This document shows, one piece after another, positions 26,600 to 34,836 of a stretch of DNA of 62,722 bases. The stretch's first letter is position 1. Each line of letters opens with the position of its first letter. Under the pieces are notes generated by a model, which saw nothing but the letters and a program-made list of their open reading frames with translations, made no database searches and was not told the DNA's origin. The position numbers were made by a program, and so were the translations under genes. This DNA comes from WLMZ01 sp031367435. Lineage in GTDB: Bacteria; Actinomycetota; Acidimicrobiia; Acidimicrobiales; Ilumatobacteraceae. Location: positions 1 to 62,722 of the forward strand of contig JANLPV010000174.1 in the NCBI GenBank assembly GCA_031367435.1, written 5' to 3'.

Positions 26600-28753
26600 T
26601 CAGGATTGCTCGAGCATCGCATCGGGCAGCGGCTGTGCATGCACGATGCTCAATCGGCGGGTGCTTCGCGTGAGTGCCACATAGAGCGCACGCAATCCCT
26701 GCATTTCGTCGGCGACGATGGCCGCCGGTTCGACCACCACAACACCGTCGAGTTCGAGGCCCTTCACGACGCTGACGGGAACCACGGTGACACCAGTGTC
26801 GAGAGCGGTTCGCGTTGCACGTCCGTGCTTGATGCTCGCCGCAGTGAGCGCTGCCGAAATCATCTCCACCATCGGGTCGGGAGCGACAACGGCAATGTTG
26901 CCATCGACGATCTCACTGACGAGCCGCGCCGTCTCGGCGGCGACCGCTGCACCTAATGCATCGGCCGAATCGACGTGGATGTAGTCGGGGAAATCCTCGC
27001 CCTGACGCACAGCGGTTGGCGGCCGCAAAGTTGGTGTTGCGGCAAGCATCACGCGATTGGCGACATCCATGATCTGCGCAGGAATTCGGTATCCAACGCT
27101 GAGGCCGATCACGCGACTGCCCTTGCGATCGGGCAGATGCTTCACAACGTCGTCCCAACTGTTGGGTGCAAGCGCGCCGGTGGCCTGGGCGATGTCGCCA
27201 ACCACGGTCATCGAACCGTTGAGCGAGCGCCGCGAGGCCATACGCAACTGCATCGGCGTGAGGTCTTGCACTTCGTCGATGACGATGTGGCCATAGGTGC
27301 GGATCTCGTCGAGTTCCTCGGGGCCGCCCGACTTGGCCGGACGCTGACCGAGGTAACTGCGGGCTTCGTCGAGCAATGCGATGTCTGAATCGCTCCAGCG
27401 GACGCTGTCGAGATCTTCGACGCGGGGACGATATAGCGACAGATACTCGGTCTCGCTGAGGTGCTTCTCCGCGGCGAGTTTGAGCAACGCCTTCGAACCG
27501 AAGAGGTCATGCAGCAACTCCGCCGGTGTGAGCACGGGCCACATCCGTTCCAACGCCTGACGTACCTCAGGAAGATGACGCAGACCTTCCTTTGCTTGCG
27601 CGGGCGTGAGGTCGGCCTCTCGCCACGTGGCCGCCATCGATGCCCAGACTTCGGCTTCCACCCACCGCCGCCCGGCGTTATGGCGGCGGAAGCGACGCTG
27701 TGCGGCGCGAACGATACGCATCGACTCTTGTGCGCGAAGGCGTAGGTAACCGGTGCGGAAGCCAACGACGAGGTCGTCGCGAATTGGACGTTCGCGATCG
27801 GTGACTGCTTTGTCGACGACCAGCGACATGCGCAGATCACCCTTGGTGCGCGCCGTCAGTGGAGCATCGTGGCCACCCCACGTCACATCGTGAACGAGAT
27901 CGCCAAGCACGACCTGCTCGACGCCGGCCTCGCCGAGCGAGGGCAGTACCCGCTCGATGTAGCGAAGGAAGACGCGGTTGGGTCCGATGACGAGCACGCC
28001 TTGATCCTCGAGCGGAAACCTGAACGTGTAGAGCAGATATGCGGCGCGGTGCAACGCAACGACCGTCTTGCCGGTGCCGGGACCACCCTGCACTACGAGC
28101 ACACCAGCTTGTGGTGAGCGAATGATTTCATCCTGCTCACCCTGAATCGTGGCGACGATGTCGCCGAGCTGGCCCGTGCGTCCGCGCTCGAGCACCGCGA
28201 GCAGCGTGCTGTAGCCGCGCAGTCCGGCGCCCGGCTTTGCATCGACGCCTTCGTCGGCACCAACGCCGAGATGACCATCACCGAAGAGTTCATCTTCGAT
28301 ACCGAGCAGGTTGCGACCCTGCACTGCGAAGTGGCGACGACGGGCGAGGCCCATCGGCTCGCGCCCAGTGGCGCGATAGAACGGCTCGGCCACGGGTGCA
28401 CGCCAATCGACTACCACCGGCTCGCGGTTGTCGTCGGCCACTGCGAGACGGCCGATGTGGAAGCTCTCAGTTGGGCCTGGCTCATCAGCGACGCCGTCAC
28501 CTTCGAGCGGTTCGCGATGGCGATCGATCCGGCCGAACACCAGCGCCGCATCGCCCAAATCGAGCTGCGTGAGCCGATTGACGAGTGTTTCATCGAACAC
28601 GTCGCGCTCGTAGCGCGCCTGCACGGTGCCCCCGAGGGTGCCCTCGTGGATATTGCGCAGTTTCCAGGCGTCGGTGCGGCTCGTTTCGAGGCACCCGTAG
28701 GCGTGATCGATGTAGGCCTGTTCGTCTGCGAGATCGGGGTGTTGGTGCGTCAT
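26600..28753 (-). CDS. HelD-family UvrD-like ATPase (RNA polymerase-associated)
   Basis: 717 residues. A coiled-coil-type N-terminal arm (1-70) precedes the family's VVVDWRAPVAEPFYRAT motif at 113-129 and Walker A QGGPGTGKT at 222-230. The SF1 core follows with DEVQDLTPMQ (motif II) and a C-terminal ALYVALTRSTRRL (motif VI). HelD proteins bind RNA polymerase and recycle stalled complexes; some actinobacterial members (HelR) protect against rifamycins. Whether this is HelR-like cannot be decided from sequence alone. Convergent with the lipoprotein gene. Confidence 0.9.
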   Translation of the reverse strand: MTHQHPDLADEQAYIDHAYGCLETSRTDAWKLRNIHEGTLGGTVQARYERDVFDETLVNRLTQLDLGDAALVFGRIDRHREPLEGDGVADEPGPTESFHIGRLAVADDNREPVVVDWRAPVAEPFYRATGREPMGLARRRHFAVQGRNLLGIEDELFGDGHLGVGADEGVDAKPGAGLRGYSTLLAVLERGRTGQLGDIVATIQGEQDEIIRSPQAGVLVVQGGPGTGKTVVALHRAAYLLYTFRFPLEDQGVLVIGPNRVFLRYIERVLPSLGEAGVEQVVLGDLVHDVTWGGHDAPLTARTKGDLRMSLVVDKAVTDRERPIRDDLVVGFRTGYLRLRAQESMRIVRAAQRRFRRHNAGRRWVEAEVWASMAATWREADLTPAQAKEGLRHLPEVRQALERMWPVLTPAELLHDLFGSKALLKLAAEKHLSETEYLSLYRPRVEDLDSVRWSDSDIALLDEARSYLGQRPAKSGGPEELDEIRTYGHIVIDEVQDLTPMQLRMASRRSLNGSMTVVGDIAQATGALAPNSWDDVVKHLPDRKGSRVIGLSVGYRIPAQIMDVANRVMLAATPTLRPPTAVRQGEDFPDYIHVDSADALGAAVAAETARLVSEIVDGNIAVVAPDPMVEMISAALTAASIKHGRATRTALDTGVTVVPVSVVKGLELDGVVVVEPAAIVADEMQGLRALYVALTRSTRRLSIVHAQPLPDAMLEQS

Positions 28754-28813
28754 GGGGATTGGGGCCTGCGCGAGGTGGTTTTCCTCAAACAGGGTCGGAA
28801 AACTCTATCGGCG

Positions 28814-29587
28814 CTATGACGTTGTTGCGATGCCACCGTCGACAGGGATGACGGCGCCCGTCACGTAGGCCCCAGCCCGGCTGGCCAGATACACTGCGAC
28901 GCCGGCCATGTCATCGGGGCGACCAATCCGCCCGAGAGGCGACGAGCGGGCGATGGAATCACCGAACGTCTCCAGGGTTGCGGCCATCATCTTGCTTTCG
29001 AATGGACCTGGAGCGATTGCATTGACCGTTATGTGTTGTGGCCCGAGCTTGCGCGCCAAGGTACGAGTGAGGTGATGCACCCCGGCCTTGCTTGCCGCGT
29101 ACGAATAGGTGTCCATGGGGTTCACATGGAGGCCATCGATCGAACCGATGTTGATGATGCGTGCGGGATCATCACGCGTACCGCCAGCGCGAAGGTTGGG
29201 CAACAGCGTCTGGGTGAGGAAGAACAACGACTTCACGTTGGTGTCCATCACCTTGTCCCACGCCGCCTCGGTGAAATCATCGAGTGGCATCCCCCACGTC
29301 GCACCAGCGTTGTTGACGAGAATATTCAACGTGGGAAAGCGCTCCGCCACCTGCGCGGCCAGTGTTCGACAACCCTCAACCGTGCTGACATCGGCAGGAA
29401 TCGCGTGCACATCCCCATGCTCGGCGAGGCTCACTTGCGCGGCCATCAGCTCCTGCGCCTTCCGCGAGCTGACGATCACCGCTGCGCCGGCGTCGAGCAG
29501 ACCCCTGGCGATCATCGCGCCAATGCCACGACTGCCACCGGTGACGAGCGCGGTTTTTCCGGACAGGGAGAACAGATCAGAAGACAT
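28814..29587 (-). CDS. Short-chain dehydrogenase/reductase
   Basis: 257 residues from the ATG at 29585-29587. Classical SDR motifs are TGGSRGIG near the N-terminus, NNAGATWG, the catalytic Tyr-x-x-x-Lys in YSYAASKAG, and a final PVDGGIATT. The pattern NVKSLFFLTQ, GSIDGLHV and IAPGPFESKM is close to the RhlG/FabG-like group. Substrate is unknown. It stands between helD and the divergent LPVTG surface-protein gene. Confidence 0.88.
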   Translation of the reverse strand: MSSDLFSLSGKTALVTGGSRGIGAMIARGLLDAGAAVIVSSRKAQELMAAQVSLAEHGDVHAIPADVSTVEGCRTLAAQVAERFPTLNILVNNAGATWGMPLDDFTEAAWDKVMDTNVKSLFFLTQTLLPNLRAGGTRDDPARIINIGSIDGLHVNPMDTYSYAASKAGVHHLTRTLARKLGPQHITVNAIAPGPFESKMMAATLETFGDSIARSSPLGRIGRPDDMAGVAVYLASRAGAYVTGAVIPVDGGIATTS

Positions 29588-29782
29588 CGCACGATTGTGC
29601 AACATCAGGCGCTCACAGCTCGCACTCACCTTCAGTGGAGGTGAATTCGGGCGATTCGGTGCGCGACGGGTGTTCTCGCGGGCGCTGGTCGTACGCCAAT
29701 AGTCCATACGACCCATTGCTCTTCACCGCTGCGGGCGGTTGAATTGAGAAATTCGTGATATTTGAGGTCAGAGGAACGGGCG

Positions 29783-30691
29783 ATGAAGGCAACAATGAGA
29801 ACGGGAATTGCACTGACCGTGGTTGGGGCAATCCTGGCAATTGGGTCGTTGACCCACGATGCTTCGGCCTCCAACGTGGTCGCGGTGCAGCCTGGTGACA
29901 CAATCTCGGCGAACAACATCCCGTACGACAGTGCCGGAAAGCCGTGCGATCCCACCCGCGACGGCTGGCACTTCATCATGAACGGCCTCAACTATGCCAC
30001 CGGCGCAACAATCGACAGCGCTGATTTTGGACCGATTCACATCACCTTTAGCGACCTTTCCACTGCGGATGCCACCTTCACTAACCTCGCTGGTTCTGCA
30101 GTGGCCCATTTCCTGAACAACGCCGTCAACCAAGTCGGTGCCTTCACCATCAACTCAGCAACGATGAAGTTCCCTGCCGCCAGCGATATCACCTCGTACA
30201 CCAACCTCGTGATCAGCCACTCGCCTTGCCAGCCGCAGGTACCACCGACAACGGTGCAGGGCACAACCACAACTGTCGGGGCAACAACCACGACAGCAGC
30301 AGCCACCACCACAACCGCTGGCGCCACCACCACAACCGCAGCAGCCACCACCACAACCGCAGCAGCCACCACCACAACCGCTGGCGCCACCACCACAACC
30401 GCTGGCGCCACCACCACAACCGCTGGCGCCACCACCACAACCGCTGGCGCCACGACGACAACCGCAGCAGCCACGACGACGACGACGCTACGGTCCAGCG
30501 AGGACCCCACCACAACACCCGCACCGACAACCACGGTGGTCCTCGCGGCTTTATCACCAACCGCGCCAACGGCGCCCACCGTGCTACCGGTTACCGGTGG
30601 TTCATCCAGCCCCACGTTGTTATTGGGCCTGGCCGCACTCCTCATCGGCATGGGTCTCATGGTCATGACCCGCCGCCAGCAGCGCAGCTAA
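29783..30691 (+). CDS. LPVTG cell-wall-anchored surface protein with Thr-rich repeat stalk
   Basis: 302 residues from the ATG at 29783. A signal peptide (about 1-29, ending DASAS) precedes a globular domain of about 130 residues with a few cysteines. A stalk of ten 7-residue units, each GATTTTA or AATTTTA, follows and then a Thr/Pro linker. The C-terminal sorting signal is LPVTGG at residues 268-273, then a hydrophobic helix and the basic tail RRQQRS. The stalk should be extended and is rich in possible O-glycosylation sites. Two class E sortases are in the window (9495 and 34132). The globular domain is unrecognised. Confidence 0.85.
   Translation: MKATMRTGIALTVVGAILAIGSLTHDASASNVVAVQPGDTISANNIPYDSAGKPCDPTRDGWHFIMNGLNYATGATIDSADFGPIHITFSDLSTADATFTNLAGSAVAHFLNNAVNQVGAFTINSATMKFPAASDITSYTNLVISHSPCQPQVPPTTVQGTTTTVGATTTTAAATTTTAGATTTTAAATTTTAAATTTTAGATTTTAGATTTTAGATTTTAGATTTTAAATTTTTLRSSEDPTTTPAPTTTVVLAALSPTAPTAPTVLPVTGGSSSPTLLLGLAALLIGMGLMVMTRRQQRS
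30278..30487 (+). repeat. 21-bp coding minisatellite (ten units)
   Basis: Ten consecutive 21-base units, each encoding a heptapeptide of the form (G/A)ATTTTA. Units 1 and 10 use more ACG/ACA codons (CACGACA, GACGACG) than the near-identical inner units (ACCACCACAACCGCTGGCGCC type). The inner units are almost perfect copies, so copy number could change by slippage without breaking the frame. Short reads may also collapse the array. Confidence 0.9.
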
Positions 30692-30775
30692 CGCCATTCA
30701 CGGACACAAAGGAGCGGCCAGCAGGACGGCTAGCTCGAGCGTCGGACCACTCGGCGCGCCGATAGCGTTCGACAC

Positions 30776-31822
30776 GTGATCAGCGGCCCATCGAACGATC
30801 CGTTTCTTGCCGCTGCCCGTGGTAAGCGAGCAACGCATACTCCCGTGTGGTTTATGCGTCAGGCGGGCCGCAGCTTGCCCGAATACAAGGCCATTCGAGG
30901 CGAGGGCAGCATCCTGCACGCGATCAAGAACCCCGATCTGTCGGCGCAGATTACCCTGCAACCAGTGTTGCGATATGGCGTCGATGCCGCCGTGCTGTAC
31001 AGCGACATCGTGGTGCCAGCGCACGCCATCGGCTTCGGTATCGATGTTGCGCCGGGCACGGGTCCGGTTGCCAGCGTGCCGTTCCGCAGCGCGGCCGACC
31101 TCGCTCGGGTGCGCCCGCTCGAACCGGAGACCGACACGCCGTATGTAATCGAAACGTGTCGCATTCTCGCCGCCGAACTCAAGGTGCCGCTTCTTGCGTT
31201 TGCGGGCGCACCGTTCACCGTTGCGAGCTACCTCATCGAGGGTCGTCCCAGCCGAACGTATGAGCACACCAAAGCGCTCATGCACACCGATGAGACAACG
31301 TGGCATTCGTTGATGGATCGCCTCGCCGATCACGCGATTGCCTCCATCCGCAGCCAACTCGATGCCGGCGGCGCAGCGTTTCAACTGTTCGACTCGTGGG
31401 CTGGAGCGTTGAGCAAGATCGATTACGAACGGTTCGCAATGCCGCATTCGGCCAAGGTGTTCCGCGAGCTTGGCGCGAGTCATCCTCAGGTGCCGGGCAT
31501 TCATTTCGGTATCGGTTGCGATCACATCCTCGAGCCGATGTACGGCGCCGGCGCGCAGGTGATGGGTCTTGATTGGCGTACGCGAATTGCGGACGCGCGT
31601 GATCGACTCGGCTCTGAGACGGTTGTGCAGGGCAACCTCGACCCTGCCCTCGTTCTTGCCGGGTGGCCGGTGGCGAAGCAAGGCTGCGATGCCGTACTGG
31701 CCGACAACGGTGGCCATCCCGGACACATCTTCAATCTTGGGCACGGCGTGCAGCCCAACACCGACCCTGGCGTGCTTGAGCACATCGTTGCCTACGTCCA
31801 TGAGAGCACGAGGCACTCATGA
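30776..31822 (+). CDS. hemE: Uroporphyrinogen decarboxylase
   Basis: 348 residues. The family N-terminus PVWFMRQAGRSLPEY holds the conserved Arg/Gln substrate residues. Later conserved parts are VLYSDIVVPA, FAGAPFTVASY and the C-terminal GHGVQPNTDP. It converts uroporphyrinogen III to coproporphyrinogen III. A GTG start at 30776 is used. The stop overlaps the start of hemH, and hemY follows hemH with overlap, giving a compact three-gene haem block. Confidence 0.95.
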   Translation: MISGPSNDPFLAAARGKRATHTPVWFMRQAGRSLPEYKAIRGEGSILHAIKNPDLSAQITLQPVLRYGVDAAVLYSDIVVPAHAIGFGIDVAPGTGPVASVPFRSAADLARVRPLEPETDTPYVIETCRILAAELKVPLLAFAGAPFTVASYLIEGRPSRTYEHTKALMHTDETTWHSLMDRLADHAIASIRSQLDAGGAAFQLFDSWAGALSKIDYERFAMPHSAKVFRELGASHPQVPGIHFGIGCDHILEPMYGAGAQVMGLDWRTRIADARDRLGSETVVQGNLDPALVLAGWPVAKQGCDAVLADNGGHPGHIFNLGHGVQPNTDPGVLEHIVAYVHESTRHS

Positions 31823-32745
31823 GTGCGCCGCGTACTGCCGTGTTACTGATGGCCTACGGCACGCCGCGCACACGCGACGAGATTCTGCCGTATTACACCG
31901 ATATTCGCCGGGGTCGTGCGCCCACCGACGAACAGCTGCTCGACCTCATGAATCGATATGAGGCCATCGGGGGTATTTCACCGTTGGCCGAACGCACGCA
32001 GGCCCAACGCGATGCGCTGCAGGCGGCGCTCGATCAGCAGGCGCCGGGTGAATATCTCGTCACTCTCGGCCTCAAGCACGCCGCTCCAATGATCGAAACC
32101 GCAATCGACGAACTCGCCGCGTTGGGTGTGCGTCGCCTCGTCGGCCTCGTACTCGCTCCGCACTTCAGCAGCTTCTCGATCGGGCAATACCAAGACCGCG
32201 CCCGTGCCGCGGCCGCACCTCATGGCATCGCTGTGACGGGCATCAACAGTTGGGCAACCGAAGCCGCGTTCGTCGATTTCATCGCGTCCGACCTGCGCAC
32301 GAGATTGAACGCGATGCCCGCCAACACAAAGGTGCTTTTCACGGCGCACTCGTTGCCTCAGCGGATCATCGAAGCCGGTGACCCATACCCCGACGAACTA
32401 CGCGCCACCGCCGAAGCGGTCGCAACGAGGGCCGGCCTTGGTCACTGGAGCGAATGGTCGATCGCGTGGCAATCAGCGGGACGAACCCCTGAGCCATGGA
32501 TCGGACCCGACATCTTGCAAGTCATCGATGAGCTCGGTGCGAGCGAGAATGCCGCAGGAGTGCTCGTGTCCGCCGTCGGCTTCGTTGCCGATCACCTCGA
32601 GGTGCTCTTCGACCTCGACATCGAGGCAAAGGCACGTGCCACCAAATGGGGACTCGCCTTCGACCGCACGGCGTGCGTGAACGACAATGCGGCCGTGATG
32701 GGCGCGTTGGCGTCACGGGTGATCGAACAGGCGAAGTCGCTATGA
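31819..32745 (+). CDS. hemH: Ferrochelatase (probably coproporphyrin ferrochelatase)
   Basis: 308 residues. Ferrochelatase motifs are LLMAYGTPRT at the N-terminus, GGISPLAERT, the catalytic-His segment FTAHSLPQR and WQSAGRTPEPWIGPDI, with the metal-site Glu in VADHLEVLFDLD. In Actinobacteria this enzyme usually inserts iron into coproporphyrin III (the CpfC role), with oxidation first and decarboxylation by ChdC last. No chdC gene is in the window. Overlaps hemE (ATGA) and hemY. Confidence 0.93.
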   Translation: MSAPRTAVLLMAYGTPRTRDEILPYYTDIRRGRAPTDEQLLDLMNRYEAIGGISPLAERTQAQRDALQAALDQQAPGEYLVTLGLKHAAPMIETAIDELAALGVRRLVGLVLAPHFSSFSIGQYQDRARAAAAPHGIAVTGINSWATEAAFVDFIASDLRTRLNAMPANTKVLFTAHSLPQRIIEAGDPYPDELRATAEAVATRAGLGHWSEWSIAWQSAGRTPEPWIGPDILQVIDELGASENAAGVLVSAVGFVADHLEVLFDLDIEAKARATKWGLAFDRTACVNDNAAVMGALASRVIEQAKSL

Positions 32746-34127
32746 GTCATCGCATCGTCGTTGTCGGTGGTGGCGTCACCGGCCTTACCACCGCCTATCG
32801 CTTGCGTCAGCTCTTGCCCGATGCGGAGATCGCGCTCATCGAATCCGACGATCGGCTGGGCGGCAAGATTCGTTCGTCCACGTTTGCTGGCATTGCCGGT
32901 GTCGACGAAGGACCCGACGCGTTTCTCACACGGGTACCCCACGCAATGAACCTGGCCGGCGAACTTGGGCTTGCCGATCAGATCACCTCACCCGCAATCG
33001 GCGCGGCCTACGTGTGGTGGAACCGGATGCATAGCATCCCCGAGGGTCTGGTGCTCGGTGTCCCCACCGATCTGGCCAAGCTCGCACGCAGCGATCTGCT
33101 CACATGGCCCGGAAAACTTCGTGCAGGCCTCGAACCAATACTGCCTGCCACCGGCGTGGGTGCCGATTCCATTGGCCGACTCATCCGCAAGCGATTCGGC
33201 AAACAGGTTCACGAGCGGCTTGTCGATCCACTCGTGGGCAGTATTTATGCCGCCGATACCGACCTCTTCAGCTTGGAAGCCGTGCCGCAGTTGTTCGAGT
33301 TGGCTAAGAACAACCGCAGCCTCTTGATTGGCGCGCGACGCAATCGCCGCAAGGCCACTCCGATGACCGGGCCCATCTTCGGCACGCCGCTCGGGGGGAT
33401 GGCCGCGCTCACCGATGCGCTCGCGGCGTCGATACGCGCGTCGGGCGTCACGATCACCTCGGGCACCGAAGTCGGTTCCATCGAACCATCACGTGGTGGC
33501 TGGCTGATCAACGGCGAGTTCGCCGACGCGGTCGTGTTGGCCACGCCAGCGAGAACGAGCGCGCCGCTCGTTGCCGGCGTCAGCGCCGACGCTGGGGCGG
33601 TCTTGGCCAAGTTCGAACATTCGAGCATCGTGATGCTCACGATCGCGTTGCCGGGCGATGCCTGGCCGAGCGACTTCCGATCCCGCAGCGGATACCTCGT
33701 GCCGAAGCCCGTCCAGAAGATGGTGACGGCAACCTCGTTCGCGAGCAGCAAATGGGCGCACTGGCAACCGACGTCGCCGGACGGTGGTGTCGTGCTACGG
33801 ATCTCGCTCGGACGCGACGGCCACGATGTCACCGACCAACACGACGACACGTTAATTCGTGCTGCGCTCGACGAAGTCGGCCATCACGTGGGAATCGAAC
33901 TGCAGCCCACCGAGCTGCGTCTCGGCCGTTGGCGGGAGGCCTTTCCGCAATACCGGCCCGGCCATTCCAAACGCGTCCTCGGACTCGAAGCGGCGCTGGC
34001 TCGCGATGCCGCCGGTGTATTTTTGTGCGGTGCGAGTTATCGCGGCATGGGAATTCCGGCCTGTGTGCAGCAGGCAAATTCCACCGCCCAACTGGTAGCG
34101 AACTACGTCGCAACCGTGAGAAGCTAA
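32742..34127 (+). CDS. hemY: Protoporphyrinogen/coproporphyrinogen oxidase (HemY/CgoX type)
   Basis: 461 residues from the ATG at 32742, which overlaps the hemH stop. The FAD-binding dinucleotide motif VVGGGVTGLTTAYRL starts at residue 5, with the second FAD segment RLGGKIRS and the C-terminal FLCGASYRGMGIPACVQQ. In the actinobacterial coproporphyrin-dependent route it oxidises coproporphyrinogen III to coproporphyrin III. The ORF can be extended to 32646, but that would lie inside hemH. Confidence 0.93.
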   Translation: MSHRIVVVGGGVTGLTTAYRLRQLLPDAEIALIESDDRLGGKIRSSTFAGIAGVDEGPDAFLTRVPHAMNLAGELGLADQITSPAIGAAYVWWNRMHSIPEGLVLGVPTDLAKLARSDLLTWPGKLRAGLEPILPATGVGADSIGRLIRKRFGKQVHERLVDPLVGSIYAADTDLFSLEAVPQLFELAKNNRSLLIGARRNRRKATPMTGPIFGTPLGGMAALTDALAASIRASGVTITSGTEVGSIEPSRGGWLINGEFADAVVLATPARTSAPLVAGVSADAGAVLAKFEHSSIVMLTIALPGDAWPSDFRSRSGYLVPKPVQKMVTATSFASSKWAHWQPTSPDGGVVLRISLGRDGHDVTDQHDDTLIRAALDEVGHHVGIELQPTELRLGRWREAFPQYRPGHSKRVLGLEAALARDAAGVFLCGASYRGMGIPACVQQANSTAQLVANYVATVRS

Positions 34128-34131
34128 CCCG

Positions 34132-34791
34132 ATGCGTGCCCTGCGACCTGTCTGCTCCCTTGCGGCCACGGCGACGTTGTTACTGAGCGCGTGCGGTGTC
34201 GAAAGCCAAACCTTCGTGGATGTGCCACCTGCGGTCACTCGGCCAACCCTGGTGCCGCCGCCACTTCCCACCACCACGTACACCCAACAAGAAACAACAA
34301 CGACGGTTGTGGAGACAACAACCACCCCACTGCCGCCACCGATCGCAGTTGCGTTGCCAAAGCCGGTGACGTCGCCGCGCGACACCCGCGGTGCCGAGGT
34401 GCGCTCCGACCTAGGCACGATCGAGATCCCCAAGATCGGCCTGCGCATGACGATGCTCGAGGGCATTCGGCTCACCACACTCGATCAGGGACCCGGGCAT
34501 TGGCCAGGTAGCGCGATGCCAGGCCAAATCGGCAATGTGGTGGTCGCAGGTCACCGCACGAGCCACGCGAAGCCGTTTCGTCATCTCGACGCACTGAACC
34601 CTGGCGACGAAGTGATCTTCACAATGCCAAACGGTCAATTCGTGTATCGCGTTGTGTCGACTGAAATCGTGTCTCCCGACCGGGTCGACATTGTCGATCA
34701 GACGTCGGCGCGGACCGGAACCTTGTTTGCATGCCATCCTCCGGGCTCGACAAAGGAACGCATCGTCGTCCATCTCGTCTATTCGGGCTAA
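34132..34791 (+). CDS. Class E sortase-like protein with a lipobox
   Basis: 219 residues. The N-terminus is a signal peptide ending TLLLSACGVE, with the lipobox Cys near residue 21. A Thr/Pro spacer leads to a sortase domain with catalytic His141 (AGHRTSHAKPF), Cys201 (LFACHPPG) and a basic residue in KERIVVH. Class E sortases are normally held by one N-terminal transmembrane helix, so a lipid anchor is unusual. The motif before the Cys is TLFAC where TLxTC is more common. It sits 4 bases after hemY and just before lnt, an apolipoprotein acyltransferase. Confidence 0.8.
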   Translation: MRALRPVCSLAATATLLLSACGVESQTFVDVPPAVTRPTLVPPPLPTTTYTQQETTTTVVETTTTPLPPPIAVALPKPVTSPRDTRGAEVRSDLGTIEIPKIGLRMTMLEGIRLTTLDQGPGHWPGSAMPGQIGNVVVAGHRTSHAKPFRHLDALNPGDEVIFTMPNGQFVYRVVSTEIVSPDRVDIVDQTSARTGTLFACHPPGSTKERIVVHLVYSG

Positions 34792-34836
34792 TGATGCCTG
34801 CAGCGGCACCCGGATCACCGGTAGCGTCGCACGCGC

